DNA of 64,000 bases, taken from NCBI RefSeq assembly GCF_019649055.1, contig NW_026570384.1, forward strand, positions 170,921 through 234,920. Direction: 5' to 3'. How positions within the stretch are numbered: the first letter of the stretch is position 1; each line of letters opens with the position of its first letter. The DNA is from Paramacrobiotus metropolitanus (taxonomy: Eukaryota; Tardigrada; Eutardigrada; Parachela; Macrobiotidae). The notes beneath the pieces are model-generated. The model was given only the letters and a program-made list of their open reading frames with translations. It had not been told where the DNA came from and ran no database searches. Made by a program: the position numbers and the translations under genes. Shown here one piece after another: positions 1-11,710 of this stretch.

Positions 1-117
1 GGATTTTTTTAAATAACATTCCTCTCATAAATGTGTCCGCACATTGACAAAAAAAACCGTATTCCATGCGAAAAAGCTTCACTCAAATCAAAGTCTGTAT
101 AACGAAGATGCACCTAC

Positions 118-3100
118 TTATTCATCTTTTTTATCCCTATTCAAGCCTACATGGGCGAATAATTTATCGATTTGCTCTATTGATCGTATACTGTACACAC
201 TCCGTAGTCTGTATATCGATCTAAGCATGCTCTTAGATTTTCCCATCTGTAATCGCATTAGCCGCACTTGACTCCTATTCTCCGGGTTCCACGAAGGATT
301 ATTCACAACATCATTTGCCAGACATTTGAAGCTTTCTATTCGATTATAGCTACAACCAGCATACAGTGTGCTGCAATCAGGCTGACCTTGGGCAATTCCG
401 CTGGTGGCACTCTGGGCCTGCTCCTGCTCTCCACCGGTGTACATGTCGTATAGCACGCCAACCCGATCCAGATATCCTTTCATCGCATCGTCTCGCTCGG
501 CCGCCATCATCTCGTCACTGTCGTTAATGGCCGCCCCCGTCACGACGTCACCACCTTGCGCCGGGATTCCCGGAAGTAACTCCACTGTCTGCGGTTAAGA
601 AACCGATGCCAATGTATTAGGACAGCAGACATGGGGTTTCACATTACGGAAATAGGCACTAGACTTTAACTGAGCGATTTTCATCAATTTCTTATCAAAC
701 ATTTCGAGTGCTGATTCCCCGTCACTTCTATTATAGTGCTTGAACTTCAAATGTTAGTTACAGCCGTACTTACAATAAATGGACTCAGCTTTTCGTATGG
801 AGCGTGAGCTTATAATTCTTAAGAGATTATAATTCTTAAAGCGTGAATACAATACGAAGTGGCAACGAGATCATTTAAAAATCCAAAAAAAAAGCAGTTG
901 GCTTTTTTCCCCAAAAGAACCCACACTAAACATCTTGAAAAACGGAAACTTACTTACAAATGAAAAGCGTACCAAACATCTAAGCAGCAGTTTCATAAAA
1001 TATCACTCACTGGTGCCGGGCCGTTAATTTCGTCCGCAGACGGCCACAATGTCTGTATGAAATGCCGGGTAGCTGCAATCACCCGCTGCACCGGTCCAGC
1101 CAGCGCGGCATCTTCGGGATCCGGCACCGCTGGTTCCGTTCGGCGCCGCTCACGACCGGTGGGCTGACTGAAGGCATGCGAATCGCATTCATCCCGTTCC
1201 AGGCTATTTGATGGCGGGATCGGGTCAAACGGGAAAATGAAATTATTTCCATCCTAAAATCGAAAACACGCATGCACGAACTACATCAAAACTGAAATCT
1301 GCACGTTAGTCTTATGACAATAATTGCAATCAATTCACTGCAACAAGGTCATAAATTACTTCCAGAAAAGTCAGTGAAACATCTTGGAGTGATACTGGAT
1401 GAACATCTCAGTTGGGCTGACCATGTTAAAAAGGTCCAGAAGAATGTTCGGTACGGTATATCACTGTTAAATCGTGTTAAAGTCGGCCTGCCAACATCCC
1501 AACGCATTGCGCTTTTCTATGCCTTTGTTCAGTCGCATCTGGACTACTGCTCTACAGTGTGGAGCGGGGCATCTGTGCGCTTGCGTGATAAATTGGCCGC
1601 GATGCATCGTAACGGTGTCCGAGCGGCTGCAAACTACGCAAAGATACCCACGGAATCGTTCATGAACCAACATGGGATCTTACCGCTCTTCACGAGATGG
1701 AAACAAAAGGAAGCGATATGGTTATACAAGATCAAACATCCGGAAAAATTCCATGTGCCGCAGTACATCTCTGAGATGGTGGAATTTGATGACCGTATAA
1801 AGCCGTACAACCTTCGGAGTAGAAACCGCATCCTGATCAAGGCGGTAGCGAAGAAGAAAGTTGGCGAGACGACCTTTGCTTGGAAACTTAATAAATTGTG
1901 GACATTTTTTGTTGATTCTAATTTTTCTGATCTGTTCCATATTCATACAGTTGGTGCCTTTAAGCAAGCTTTGAACCGTGTCAATTTTGTTTAGGACGTC
2001 TTTTCAGTCTATCTGCACTCGTACTTTTCGATTTTGCTATTTGGCCAGGTTTAAAATCCCAGCTAGAATGTCACCCTAGCCGGAAATGGGCTACCTGCTC
2101 CACGATGAATAATAATAATAATAATAAAGGAAACAACGGAATCGCAGCTGATCAAGTCGGTTACACTTAACAAAGCATCTCCAGCTAGTTTAACTATTCT
2201 ATGCATTCAGAATGTACTCTTAATTACAGACATTTATTTAAGCCAATCGAAATTTCACGTGTAATACAGTAATATTTAAACGTTTTCCAAAGTGCTTCGA
2301 TAACCCACAAACTGCAAACCAAATTGTTTAAATCGAGCTTACACTTGGCAAGCGCATCTGGAAGACACGTTCAGTCTCCGGAATGTTCAGCAGAATCACA
2401 TGGCGCCAGATGTTGCTGGGTGTTCCGCGGTACGACCGGTTTCGCCTAAATCACATTCTCTTATTACATAATTAACACAGTTTCCTGTCGTACACAACAG
2501 CATCATACATGTCGGTATAATGTTTCCGTCGTTCGGTCATCTCCTCCGTCTCGTGTTTCACCATTTCCGCGATTTTCAACAGGGTATTCTGAAGCCACGG
2601 CAAAACACTAGCTTCCTTCCAGAAGCCGGAGCAACGACGGGCGTACAAAGCTTGCAACACAATCAGGCCGTCGTTGGATTCGTGCTGAGCGTGGCGGAAA
2701 ACGGGACATGTTGCGACATCGCGTTCAATGTGGATTTCCATCTATGTAACTCAATCGTAGTTAAAAGTTCGTAATGTAAAGTATAAACACAGCATAAACA
2801 TACGTCAAGTACCAACAACGTTACAACAAGAACATACTTAACTGTAAATAAATTACGTGTACAATAGTATATGTACAAGTACCAAAGAATAAGAAAGCAT
2901 ATGCAGTTAAAATATGAAGAGTAATATGGTTACACAACAAGAATTGTACAGATTTACTCGTATGTACATCTTACAGAAACCGATCGAAATTTTAGAAACC
3001 ATAAATCAGTTTAAGTTAAAAGGACCCTAGTCGAAAATAATTATATCTGATATCTAATACCACTGGATATCCAACATCATCTCTTCTCGACACTAAGAAC

Positions 3101-5761
3101 TTCGCTTACCTTCTCAAAAATCGTTGGTATCATTCCGGGAAAACGAAGGATGCCATCAATCAGCATGGTCTCCGCGATTTCTTCCGACACATTCTCGCCA
3201 GCTATTCCACCGGCGCTCTGACTTCGGAGGTAAAGCGCCAGAGGCACGGAGAAGGCAAAGTTGGGCAAGAGGTCCAAATTTTTAATTTCCTTGAGAAAAG
3301 CAAACCTAATTAAAGTCATCAGAAAGTTTGATTACAAAGTATTCGAAGAATTACCTTCAGAGTATCGTGGAAAGCTAAGAGGTAGGCATAATCCTTCGCT
3401 TTCAACGCCAGGTAATCCATCATTAAAATCACAGCCAAAGGATCGTCTTTCGGACTCAAACTGCGACAAAATACATTTGCTATCCACCATGAAACGCGCT
3501 AAATTAATGCCGAATCGAACGAATGTAAAAAAAGTTCATTTCAAAAGTGAACATCAATTCTTACTTGAACAAATACTTTCCCAGTTCTAAGGCAGTTTTG
3601 GGAAAGCGTGGGACGGTCAGGATAATGTGTTTGAAGAGCGCTACAAAGTATGAGCGATTAGCCGGGTAACGATAGCTCATTCGATGTAGTTCCGGATGGT
3701 TTCGCAGACGATGGTCAAAACACTGTTGAAATCCGAACAACGTATGTTCTACAAAAACCAATTAAATGCATCTCGTTTTGTTAATTCAAGGGAAGACTAA
3801 TTAATTTACCAATAGCTTGGCGAGCACTGGAATAGTTATCATCCCGCTCGTGGATACTGCCCATCAAAATCAACGCATCCGAATGGAATGGAAACTGGTG
3901 CAGAATGTCCTGCAAGAAAACCATTACAAACCAGCTCCACACTTGGTACCGAACAAGACAACTGTTTCGTGGATCGCTTTTACTGACCCGGATAACGTGA
4001 TCCTGATTGGTGTAGACCATTAACAGAAAATCATGTTGCAAATCCTTATATCGACGGGATCGCTTGAAGACAATCCAGTTTGGCCGTGCAGGATCGTCTT
4101 CGACATGCACATCTGTAAAACACGTATTACAATGAATACAGCAATAAAAAGTTTACTCAAAAATGGAGGCGGTGCTTTTAAAGCAAACCACAAAAGTAAC
4201 TGGTGTAATGTTAATCATTAGAAAAGTGCAACATTTTTTTTGAAAAGAGTGTTTCTCAAAAAAACAAATTGAGCAAAGTTTTGAGAAGAAGGGCATAGAT
4301 AAAATCAACAAACAGTTTTTAACTCACATCGATCAATCAAATCTTTGACTTCCCGTTCGGGCATGTTGGCGGGCGTTTGCACAAATAAATGCTGCACACC
4401 TCGAACACCGCGCCCACGTTCCCCACGCGCTCGGGTCATCTGTGCCACCTCCGGCACTGTCGCCTGCATGTACAGCGCACTGACTCCCACTGTCTTCTGG
4501 AACTCGTACCGATAATTCAACAGCTTTGGATTGATCCCTTCACCGGATTTAAATTTGCGCTGCTCCGCCGCCAACACCGGGGCCTGCTCATTCTGCGCCG
4601 CGAACATGGCCAGCAGCTCCTCCCCGGTCATCTTGGCCAGTTCGGGGGTGGCTTCGGATTTGCTGGCCGTTTTACGGTTCTTCTTCTTGGTGCGCTTCCT
4701 CTTGCCGGCCGACAACTGAGAGTCCGAGGCCTCCTCCAGATGGGGCTCGTCGCAGGAGGCCGGCGAGAGGGCGGCATTCTGGGCGGTGTCGCTGCTGAAG
4801 GTGTCGTTGGCTTCGTCGTCGGAGGGCAGCGCCAGAAAGCGGTTGGCGGTGGGTCGGCTGGGCTCCGAGTCGTCGCTGGACTCGGAGGTGGAGGCCTCCT
4901 CGGAGGCACTGGGTTTGCGGGCGGGGACGGGAGGTTTCTTCGAAGAGCCGGGTTTCTTCGACGCCACTACCGGCTTGGTCTTGGCTGTGGGCTTCACTGT
5001 CTTTGACTACATAACCACAATAATCTAGTTGATTTGTTCTGGTTCTATTATATTTACTTTTATCGTATTCAATACTCAAATAAAAAACAAACCTCGAAAA
5101 TGATTTACCTATTTCAGTCTATTTTCACACTCCTCTAGCTAACTACTAATAGTAATTTTTCACGTTGAAAAGCCAATGTAGTGCGAAAAAAACAAACAGA
5201 TCGACCTCGAGAACGTTTAGCCGTAGGAATACTTAAGTCCCACCGCTGTGAGTCAGTAAGCGAAGTTTTCGTGGACAGATTACATGAAAAGAAAAGTCGA
5301 CTATGTAATACATTTTTGAGAAAAGTATCTGTTACAGATAAAACCTATTAAAGATGGGACGCGAAGTTGTTATCCTTAGCCGCGTCACGTACTTTTTTGT
5401 TGGTAGTGGTTTGGATGGGCGGTTCTTCCGATGCGATCTCCTCCGCGGGGACGTCATCGCCGTGGGCCTCCTGCGCCTGCTGCAACTGTTTGCGATACTT
5501 GTTCAGACGAGCGCGCAGCTGGCCCAAATGGTGTTCCGTGGCTACAATCAAGAATACCAGATAACAAGACAGCTACAAGCAAGCAGTAACATTTCTTCGT
5601 CATGAGTGGAGTTATTATAGTTATAACACGAATTTCACGGCCAGAGGAAAATAGCTTTACTTAAAATATCGCTTACTTCGTAGGCGCTGAATCGTACCTT
5701 TGTTTTTCTGGGTTCTGGATATTTCCTTCTCGATCTCGTTAATTTTCTCCAAGAGAGACAT
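118..5761 (-). CDS. TCF25: TCF25/Rqc1-like protein with a DRG-type N-terminus (12 exons)
   Basis: Exons in transcript order: 5698-5761, 5393-5541, 4328-5006, 3988-4112, 3810-3909, 3565-3748, 3355-3460, 3110-3289, 2509-2741, 2343-2445, 1011-1253, 118-588. All phases agree and give about 878 aa. Family signatures: LPNFAFSVPLALYL (exon 8), YRYPANRSYFVALFKH (exon 6), SPKDDPLAVILMMDYLALKA (exon 7), NIWRHVILLNI (exon 10) and FDPIPPSNS (exon 11). Family knowledge: TCF25/Rqc1 is a cytosolic component of ribosome-associated quality control working with the Ltn1 ubiquitin ligase. Exon 3 is an acidic, Ser-rich then Lys-rich region with no ATG near its start, so translation must begin upstream. The first two exons read MSLLEKINEIEKEISRTQKN then ATEHHLGQLRARLNKYRKQL, the N-terminal domain of DRG GTPases. 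The 1254-2342 intron carries a LINE fragment. The exon 4/5 donor (83-nt intron) is the least certain junction. Confidence 0.8.
1264..2128 (+). mobile_element. 5'-truncated non-LTR retrotransposon (LINE) fragment
   Basis: An uninterrupted reading frame at 1314-1994 (226 aa) resembles the C-terminal part of reverse transcriptases of CR1/Jockey-type LINEs: KHLGVILDEHLSWADHVKKV, followed by SHLDYCSTVWSG and a basic tail. The catalytic FxDD region would lie upstream and is absent, so the copy is 5'-truncated. It ends in an (AAT)n run at about 2108-2127, a typical LINE 3' tail. It lies antisense within a TCF25 intron. The left edge is approximate; no target-site duplication was identified. Confidence 0.75.
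5393..5761 (-). other. DRG-like N-terminal domain encoded by TCF25 exons 1-2
   Basis: These exons encode about 70 residues closely resembling the start of DRG2 (developmentally regulated GTP-binding protein), which in that family precedes the G domain. No G1-G5 GTPase motifs follow here. Exon 2 has two possible ends: a consensus GTACGT donor after NKK (position 5393), which joins exon 3 at 5006 in phase 0, or read-through to a stop at 5348, giving an 88-aa stand-alone peptide. The splice reading is preferred because exon 3 lacks its own start codon. A short alternative product or a nested truncated DRG duplicate cannot be excluded. Confidence 0.7.
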
Positions 5762-6586
5762 GGTGGGCCGGTTAATGAGGTCTGAGGAAGATTCCGAGCG
5801 GGTACTGGCTAGATTCTTTCTTTGATACTTTGTTATTTGTATAATCAATTATGCACTTTGCAGGCAGGTTAACCAAGCACGCCGCTCCAAACCTGAACGA
5901 GTTTATTCAAATGATTTTGGTACAACGTATCTCGGATATCTGAAATGCCCCAAACAAAATCGCAATGGAAACAAAAGCGTGCAAAGAAAAATTTAAGTTA
6001 AATGACAACATCAACAATAATTTACAATAACGATAGAAATTGGTGATTTTGGATTTTACACATCAACAAATACCTCTAGCGCAACGAGGCAGCTGTCTTT
6101 TGGGCCATGTGGGGTGCAATAGCGTGAGGGTGACAGTTTGGTAGTGCTTCGGGACGGCATGCATCTGCAGCAGCTGACTGACGGACAGACGTGGACTGTG
6201 GAGTCGCGAACATCAATATTTTGTTATTTTTGCAAAGCAATTTTCATTTTGCAATGATTTTGAATATTTGCGTAGATGTTTTGATTTTGCGACGTTTGCT
6301 TCCTTGGTTTCTCGTTTTCTCGTATTTCGTGGTTTCAGATGCAGGCTAGACTGCGATTTTGGCATATTTCAGTAATTCAGTTGTGACGCTTATTTAAAAT
6401 CAGGAAAGCTTTAGCCTTTAAGCTTCCCTTTACTTCGTTACGACGAGGATGATTTTATCGACGTTCTAAGTTCGTTTTAGCTTCTTCACTGCTGATACAC
6501 TCTCGCGCAGCGACGTGATATTTATCCCTTACGATCTTGTCACTCTTGTCAGTTGTTTATTCCCGATCACACATACTCGGAGCAAA
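5762..6586. promoter_or_regulatory. Shared divergent upstream region, TCF25 / acyl-CoA dehydrogenase
   Basis: An 825-bp gap between two divergently transcribed start codons. It must hold both promoters and 5' UTRs, possibly with 5' non-coding exons. No clear TATA box or conserved reading frame was seen; the middle is moderately T-rich. Confidence 0.5.
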
Positions 6587-9500
6587 ATGCATCGGTTTCT
6601 TCGTACATGCCCCCGACATATTGGCAATGTAGGATCCGTCCTGCGAACCGCAACCGTGTGCCCGCTGCATTCCCTGTCGGGACAGAACCAGAGCGTCGTC
6701 ACCGTCAAGTTGGACTATGATCAGACGGTCCGAGCAGACGAAAAGCAGCCGCCGGAGGGAACACCCGTGCAGTATGTGCAGGGAAACTGGCCCTACTTCA
6801 TTCTGCCTACGCCCCAACTGGGCAACCAGTTCACAGAGGACGTTGTGCTCAAATCTTACCTGCAACGCGTGGCTCCCAAAGATGTAAGACACTCCAGTAA
6901 GGCGATCATAACATCGCCCATCCGTCCTAATGGTTTAATGATTTATTAATGTTTTAATATTGTGTTTAATTCAATTGCCGAGCTTTTGCAATACCCAGTA
7001 CGTTTTTGTTTTGTCATATTAGCATGTAAATTAGTAAATAATCCATGATTTCCGATCATTTGAAAACATGAAGTCGTAATAAATAAAGAAGTGTTTAAAA
7101 AATAATAAAAGCCATAGTCATCTGTGGTGTGCAAAGCGTTTTTCCAATATGCATGTCAGGCGTGGACGGCGTGGGAGGAGGATCTGGAGAGATTCGGTTG
7201 GCATTTGTCGAATCGCGGCGACATCAGCAAGCTGCACCGGCAATGCGAAGAGGAGCCCCCGCGGCTAATGCAGGTGGACGCCTGGGGGCGGCGCGTCGAC
7301 CGACTGGAGACGAGTGCCGCCTGGAAGGAGATGCACGCCATCTCCGCGGAGGAAGGCATGATTGCCATTGCTTACGAACGCGAATACGGACAGTACAGGT
7401 ACGGACTGCCGAGCGATCTGTGTTGCTGTCAAAGGAAGAATCCGGTTGATTTTGGTTGCAGTCGGATCTACCAGGTGGCTAAGAATTACCTATTCGCACC
7501 GTCATCGGGATTGTATAGCTGTCCGTTGGCCATGGTACGATTTGGATTCGTATTCTTTTTTTGTTGATTGCCAGTGCATTTCGAGAAAAATAAAACTTGA
7601 CCAGAAACACGAACAGTAAAAACAACATCCGAAAAGTGTCCCATTGTCACTTTCAGATTTTTTGTACTGCGCGAAACTTGCTTATTTCCGTTGCTTTTTA
7701 GACTTTGTTTTGTCCATTTGGCTTTCTGGTTATAGCTTTTTTCTTCATAAATAATGTTACGGCCCACTCAGTAGATGTTTCCGAAGTGCACTTTGGTTAC
7801 GGACGGGCCGTTCTAAGTGTTTTCTCTTTCCAGACGGATGGCGCAGCTCGCGTGATGGAGGTACAACCCCCTTTTCAGATTTTTGTAGGTTAAATGTATG
7901 ACTATACCGATACGCCTGCAGGTACTGAAGGACAAAGGTCCATCGGTTTTACACGAGCGTTTCCGGACCGCACTTTATCACCTGACCACACGCGAGCCGG
8001 AGAACTTCTGGACTAGGTTATCATTAATAATAACCACCTTAAATGTTACAGCCAATGGGAAAATTTGCGCTTATGATCCGTAGTGGGCAGTGGATGACGG
8101 AACGCCAGGGTGGAAGCGATGTGGCAAATGGAACGGAAACTGTAGCGGTACCGGTGGCAAATGGCCTAGGAGAGTACACGTACCGTTTACATGGCTACAA
8201 GGTAAGCAATCAGCAGTGACTATTTTTTCATCTTTGCGGTAATATGTAACGTGATACGGTACTTACAGTGTAAGACTTCGATCTTCCCAGTGTAATTTGT
8301 TTCTTATAATTGCATTAATTTTAAGAGGGCGGTACGATCGCATTGTGTCATATTCGCGTGAGCGTGAGCACTTATAATTGTGGACTTCACTGAGCGCAGA
8401 AGCTTGGAGACTGTTAAAGTACTTGTATCCTTTTAACGACGCTTTTCAGTTATTTTTGTCGCCACTTGCGTATTATGGCAGCATGCTTGTTTTGTAGTGG
8501 TTTTCGTCAGCCACAGATGCGAATATGGCGCTCACTTTGGCTAGGATCGCCGACAACAACGGACAGACTGTGCCGGTATGATCCTTGCACTTCTTGACCC
8601 TTTCAGGTGGCGCAGTGAACTGTTGTGTAGGGTAGCAAAGGCTTGTCCTTATTTTACGTGGAAACCAGGGTGTCGGATGCCCGAGTTCCCGGTAGCGAAC
8701 TGGTAAACAATATACAGATCGTCAAACTAAAGAATAAACTGGGCACACGACAGCTGCCCACGGCGGAACTGATCCTACAGGGTACCGAGGCCTTATTGGC
8801 ATCCGAGCCGGGCCGGGGTGTGGCAGCAATATCCACTATGGTAAATATTTTTTAAACTTACCTGGTTAGTAGGTCCGGATTGCAGTGTCCGTCCATAACT
8901 TGCTCATTTTTGTAGCAACTATATTTGAATAGTTTTTGTATAACATGGGTTTAAGCAGGTGAAATAAATTAATTCAGCGTTAACGACGTACGTGTTTTGA
9001 ATAGAAGCTTTACTGTCAACTTTTGAGCGGCGTTGTCGTTAACAATACAGTTACGGTCGCTGGTGCGGTCTACTTCTCTCACTTATGTTATTTTCGTGTA
9101 CGTGTTCGTCATTGATTCTTTAATCGTCCGTCTTCCGATGCAGTTGGTGTTGACCCGCATTCATAATGCGATATCGGCGGTGGGCGCCATGCGCAAGATC
9201 ATTTGTATGGCTCGCAGCTACGCCGAACAGCGTCGCGCTTTCGGCAAACGGTTAATCGAGCACGGATTGCACACACAGATCCTGGCTCGCCTGGAGCTAC
9301 AGACCCGGGGATCTTTTCTGATGATGATGGAAACGGCGCGGCTCCTGGGGCTGGAGGAAACTAATCAGGCGACAGAGAAAGACAAACTGCTGCTGCGCAT
9401 ACTAACGCCGTTAATCAAGTTGTTCACCGGAAAACAGGTTAGGAATGGATTGCAAAGTTTAGGAATGAAGTAAAATGGCATGTAACGGGGCTTGAAAACG

Positions 9501-11210
9501 ACAGCTATGCTACCGGTACGTTGTACAATACTTGTCTACAGCGTCACTGTGTAATAAGTAATCCAGTAAACGCTTTTTGTACCTTTTTGTGATTAAATAA
9601 GTCCTACCAGTAGTGAAAATTCATCAGAGTTTTATTATTCGAAATCAATTTTTAACTTACATTTAATCGGTTTCCTGTAAGGTCTCTGTAATCTGCACCC
9701 ATAAGTTGTCCATATTCCTCAGGTGATGGCGGTTGTGTCAGAGGGATTGGAATGTTTTGGTGGACAAGGATATATTGAGGTAAACCATACGTCTTGACGG
9801 ACTCGACTTTTATTGCTTTTTCTAGCCGCTCGCTTTTTCCGCTTCTATTTTTCTTTCTTTTTCTATCGCTGTTTCTGTTACTTGTACCGCTCCACAGTCG
9901 TCCTGCTCTTGACCAGAATCATGTTGTAAAGAACTCATTGTCAAAGCGAGCGGTCGTAACGTTTGAACCACTGGTGCTGTAAAATGTACATCTAATCGGT
10001 ATCAGTTGTTATTTGATTTTTAGGATACTGGACTGCCGCAAATATTTCGAGACGCACAGGTTTGAAATTTGTTTTGTCGCTTTAAATCCGGCAGCAGTTA
10101 TTCCTTTACCGGAATTTTCTTGATTCCTTTAGTGGTTCTCAACTTCTCATGAAACAGCAAGAATCAGCAATACAGTATTATTATGTGAAATCCATCTTTT
10201 AATTAGTTTGCCAATGGTCTGTTCACCTTAATTTTATGAAACCTGTTTAGATTTCAAGATTGCATAACGAATGGCTATAAGCCTATAATTAATGCAGGTG
10301 TTTTGGTAGTAAGCGGAAGTCTTAATTAACAACGTCGTTATTAATAACGATGATAATCATTGCAAAAAATTTGCAAGTTTGGAACGCTAATGGGTGATCT
10401 GCGTTTGTCTATGTGCGAATAGGTGCTGCCCATCTGGGAAGGTACAACAAACATCCTCTCGCTGGATGTGCTCCGCTCCATGACAAAATCCAACGGCGCC
10501 ACATTCCAAGCCTTGCTTGAGGATACGCTGTTGAGAGTGGAGAAATGTCCGCCCTCGGAAACTGAAACCGTTCGTCACTGTGTTAAGAAACTGCGTGAAA
10601 TCGCCATGAAAGTAGCCAAGGCGGGTGCGCCAATGCAGGAACTAGCCGCCAGAGATCTTGCCATCTCCATGACGGAGATTTATATAGGTACGTTGCAGCG
10701 TGTTATGGGATGCTATCCATTGATGTTTCGTTAAATTAGCCTCTACGAACGCTTCTCAAATAAAATTCACCAAAATCTTAATTTTGTATGTTTGATTATT
10801 TTTTTCCTCGGTGTTACAGTATTTTTCGTGCAGTTTATAGATTTAATCAGTTTTATGGTTTTTTTCTGGTATATTTTTAGCCCAATGCCATAATGACATC
10901 ATAACGATTATTGTCCTTCTGTGCCGAAAACTTCCTGATCGTTCTAGGCCTGTTGTAATCATTTTACGTACATGCTTTCAATTTTTCTGCAGGCGCGCTG
11001 TTGTTGGAAAATGCCAGTATTACGAAGAATTCGGCGGATATTGTGGCAGCCGAACGTTGGTCACGACAGATCTTGGCTGTGTTGCCGCTCCAACTGGATG
11101 CCTTATCGCGAGATTATTCAGAAGAAGCTGTGCGAGGCGATCTGGAGCTCATCGGGCAGAGTATTAAACTGGACGAAATGGGCGAACCGGCCGAGCAAGT
11201 TTTATGTTAG
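6587..11210 (+). CDS. AidB/ACDH-11-type acyl-CoA dehydrogenase (13 exons)
   Basis: Exons: 6587-6883, 7160-7398, 7462-7534, 7834-7860, 7922-8016, 8084-8201, 8498-8575, 8631-8840, 9144-9437, 9723-9779, 10024-10059, 10423-10687, 10993-11210; all phases close, giving about 668 aa. Order of recognisable blocks: LPTPQLGNQFTEDVVLKSYL (AidB N-terminus), MTERQGGSDV (FAD/substrate segment), [57 protein letters not shown] and LPIWEGTTNILSLDVLR with the conserved Glu. These match E. coli AidB and nematode ACDH-11, flavoproteins oxidising acyl-CoA thioesters; the substrate cannot be read from sequence. The first 35 residues are Arg-rich and lack acidic residues, consistent with mitochondrial targeting. 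It is longer than AidB (about 541 aa) at both ends. Exon 4 has 27 nt and exon 11 has 36 nt. Confidence 0.92.
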
Positions 11211-11710
11211 ACACTTCATTGTTGTACTCGTACAACAAGCTAAGCATGCGCTAGGCGCTAAGTATTCATTTCAAGTTGTTAATTCGCATCCGGAGCGCCG
11301 GTCACGAATTAGGTGGGTGACAAAATGCCAGGATCAGGAAAGTTTTTGGACAAAAAATATTTGTGCTTATGCGTATTCCCCAGTGAAAACCGAAAGAAAG
11401 CTCGATTGCACTATAATAATTACATATTCACTAAAAAGCAAAAGTCCACCATCGTCGGCTACACTCAACGCAAAGTCGCAACCGCTTCGAGCCCTACCTG
11501 TAAATGTAATAGAATATCTGGCTTTCATGTACAAAGCGACCGCCAAAGAAAGATAATTTTATAATCATTTATTAACATTTCATTTTTCAAATTCTCATAA
11601 CGTCGCGCAATGCTCAACAGGCAGAAGACATATAAAAAATAATCACAAAATAATCGTGATATCCATGACAAGAAAAAATCCCGACAAGAAACCCAGTATC
11701 AACACAGGAA
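11211..11710. other. Convergent 3' region
   Basis: Between two convergent genes. It holds their 3' UTRs. An AATAAA-type signal on the minus strand near 11566-11573 could serve the LysM gene. Nothing else was recognised. Confidence 0.4.

Noticed and set aside
1079-1273. Minus-strand 64-codon open frame
   Set aside because: Shadow of TCF25 exon 11 (1011-1253), which reads FDPIPPSNS in a different frame and closes splice phases.
4389-5006. Plus-strand 205-codon open frame, Gly/Leu/Arg-rich
   Set aside because: Antisense of the TCF25 acidic exon; composition is explained by the opposite strand.
10972-11556. Plus-strand 194-codon open frame
   Set aside because: Overlaps the last dehydrogenase exon in a different frame and continues into the 3' UTR; no family resemblance.
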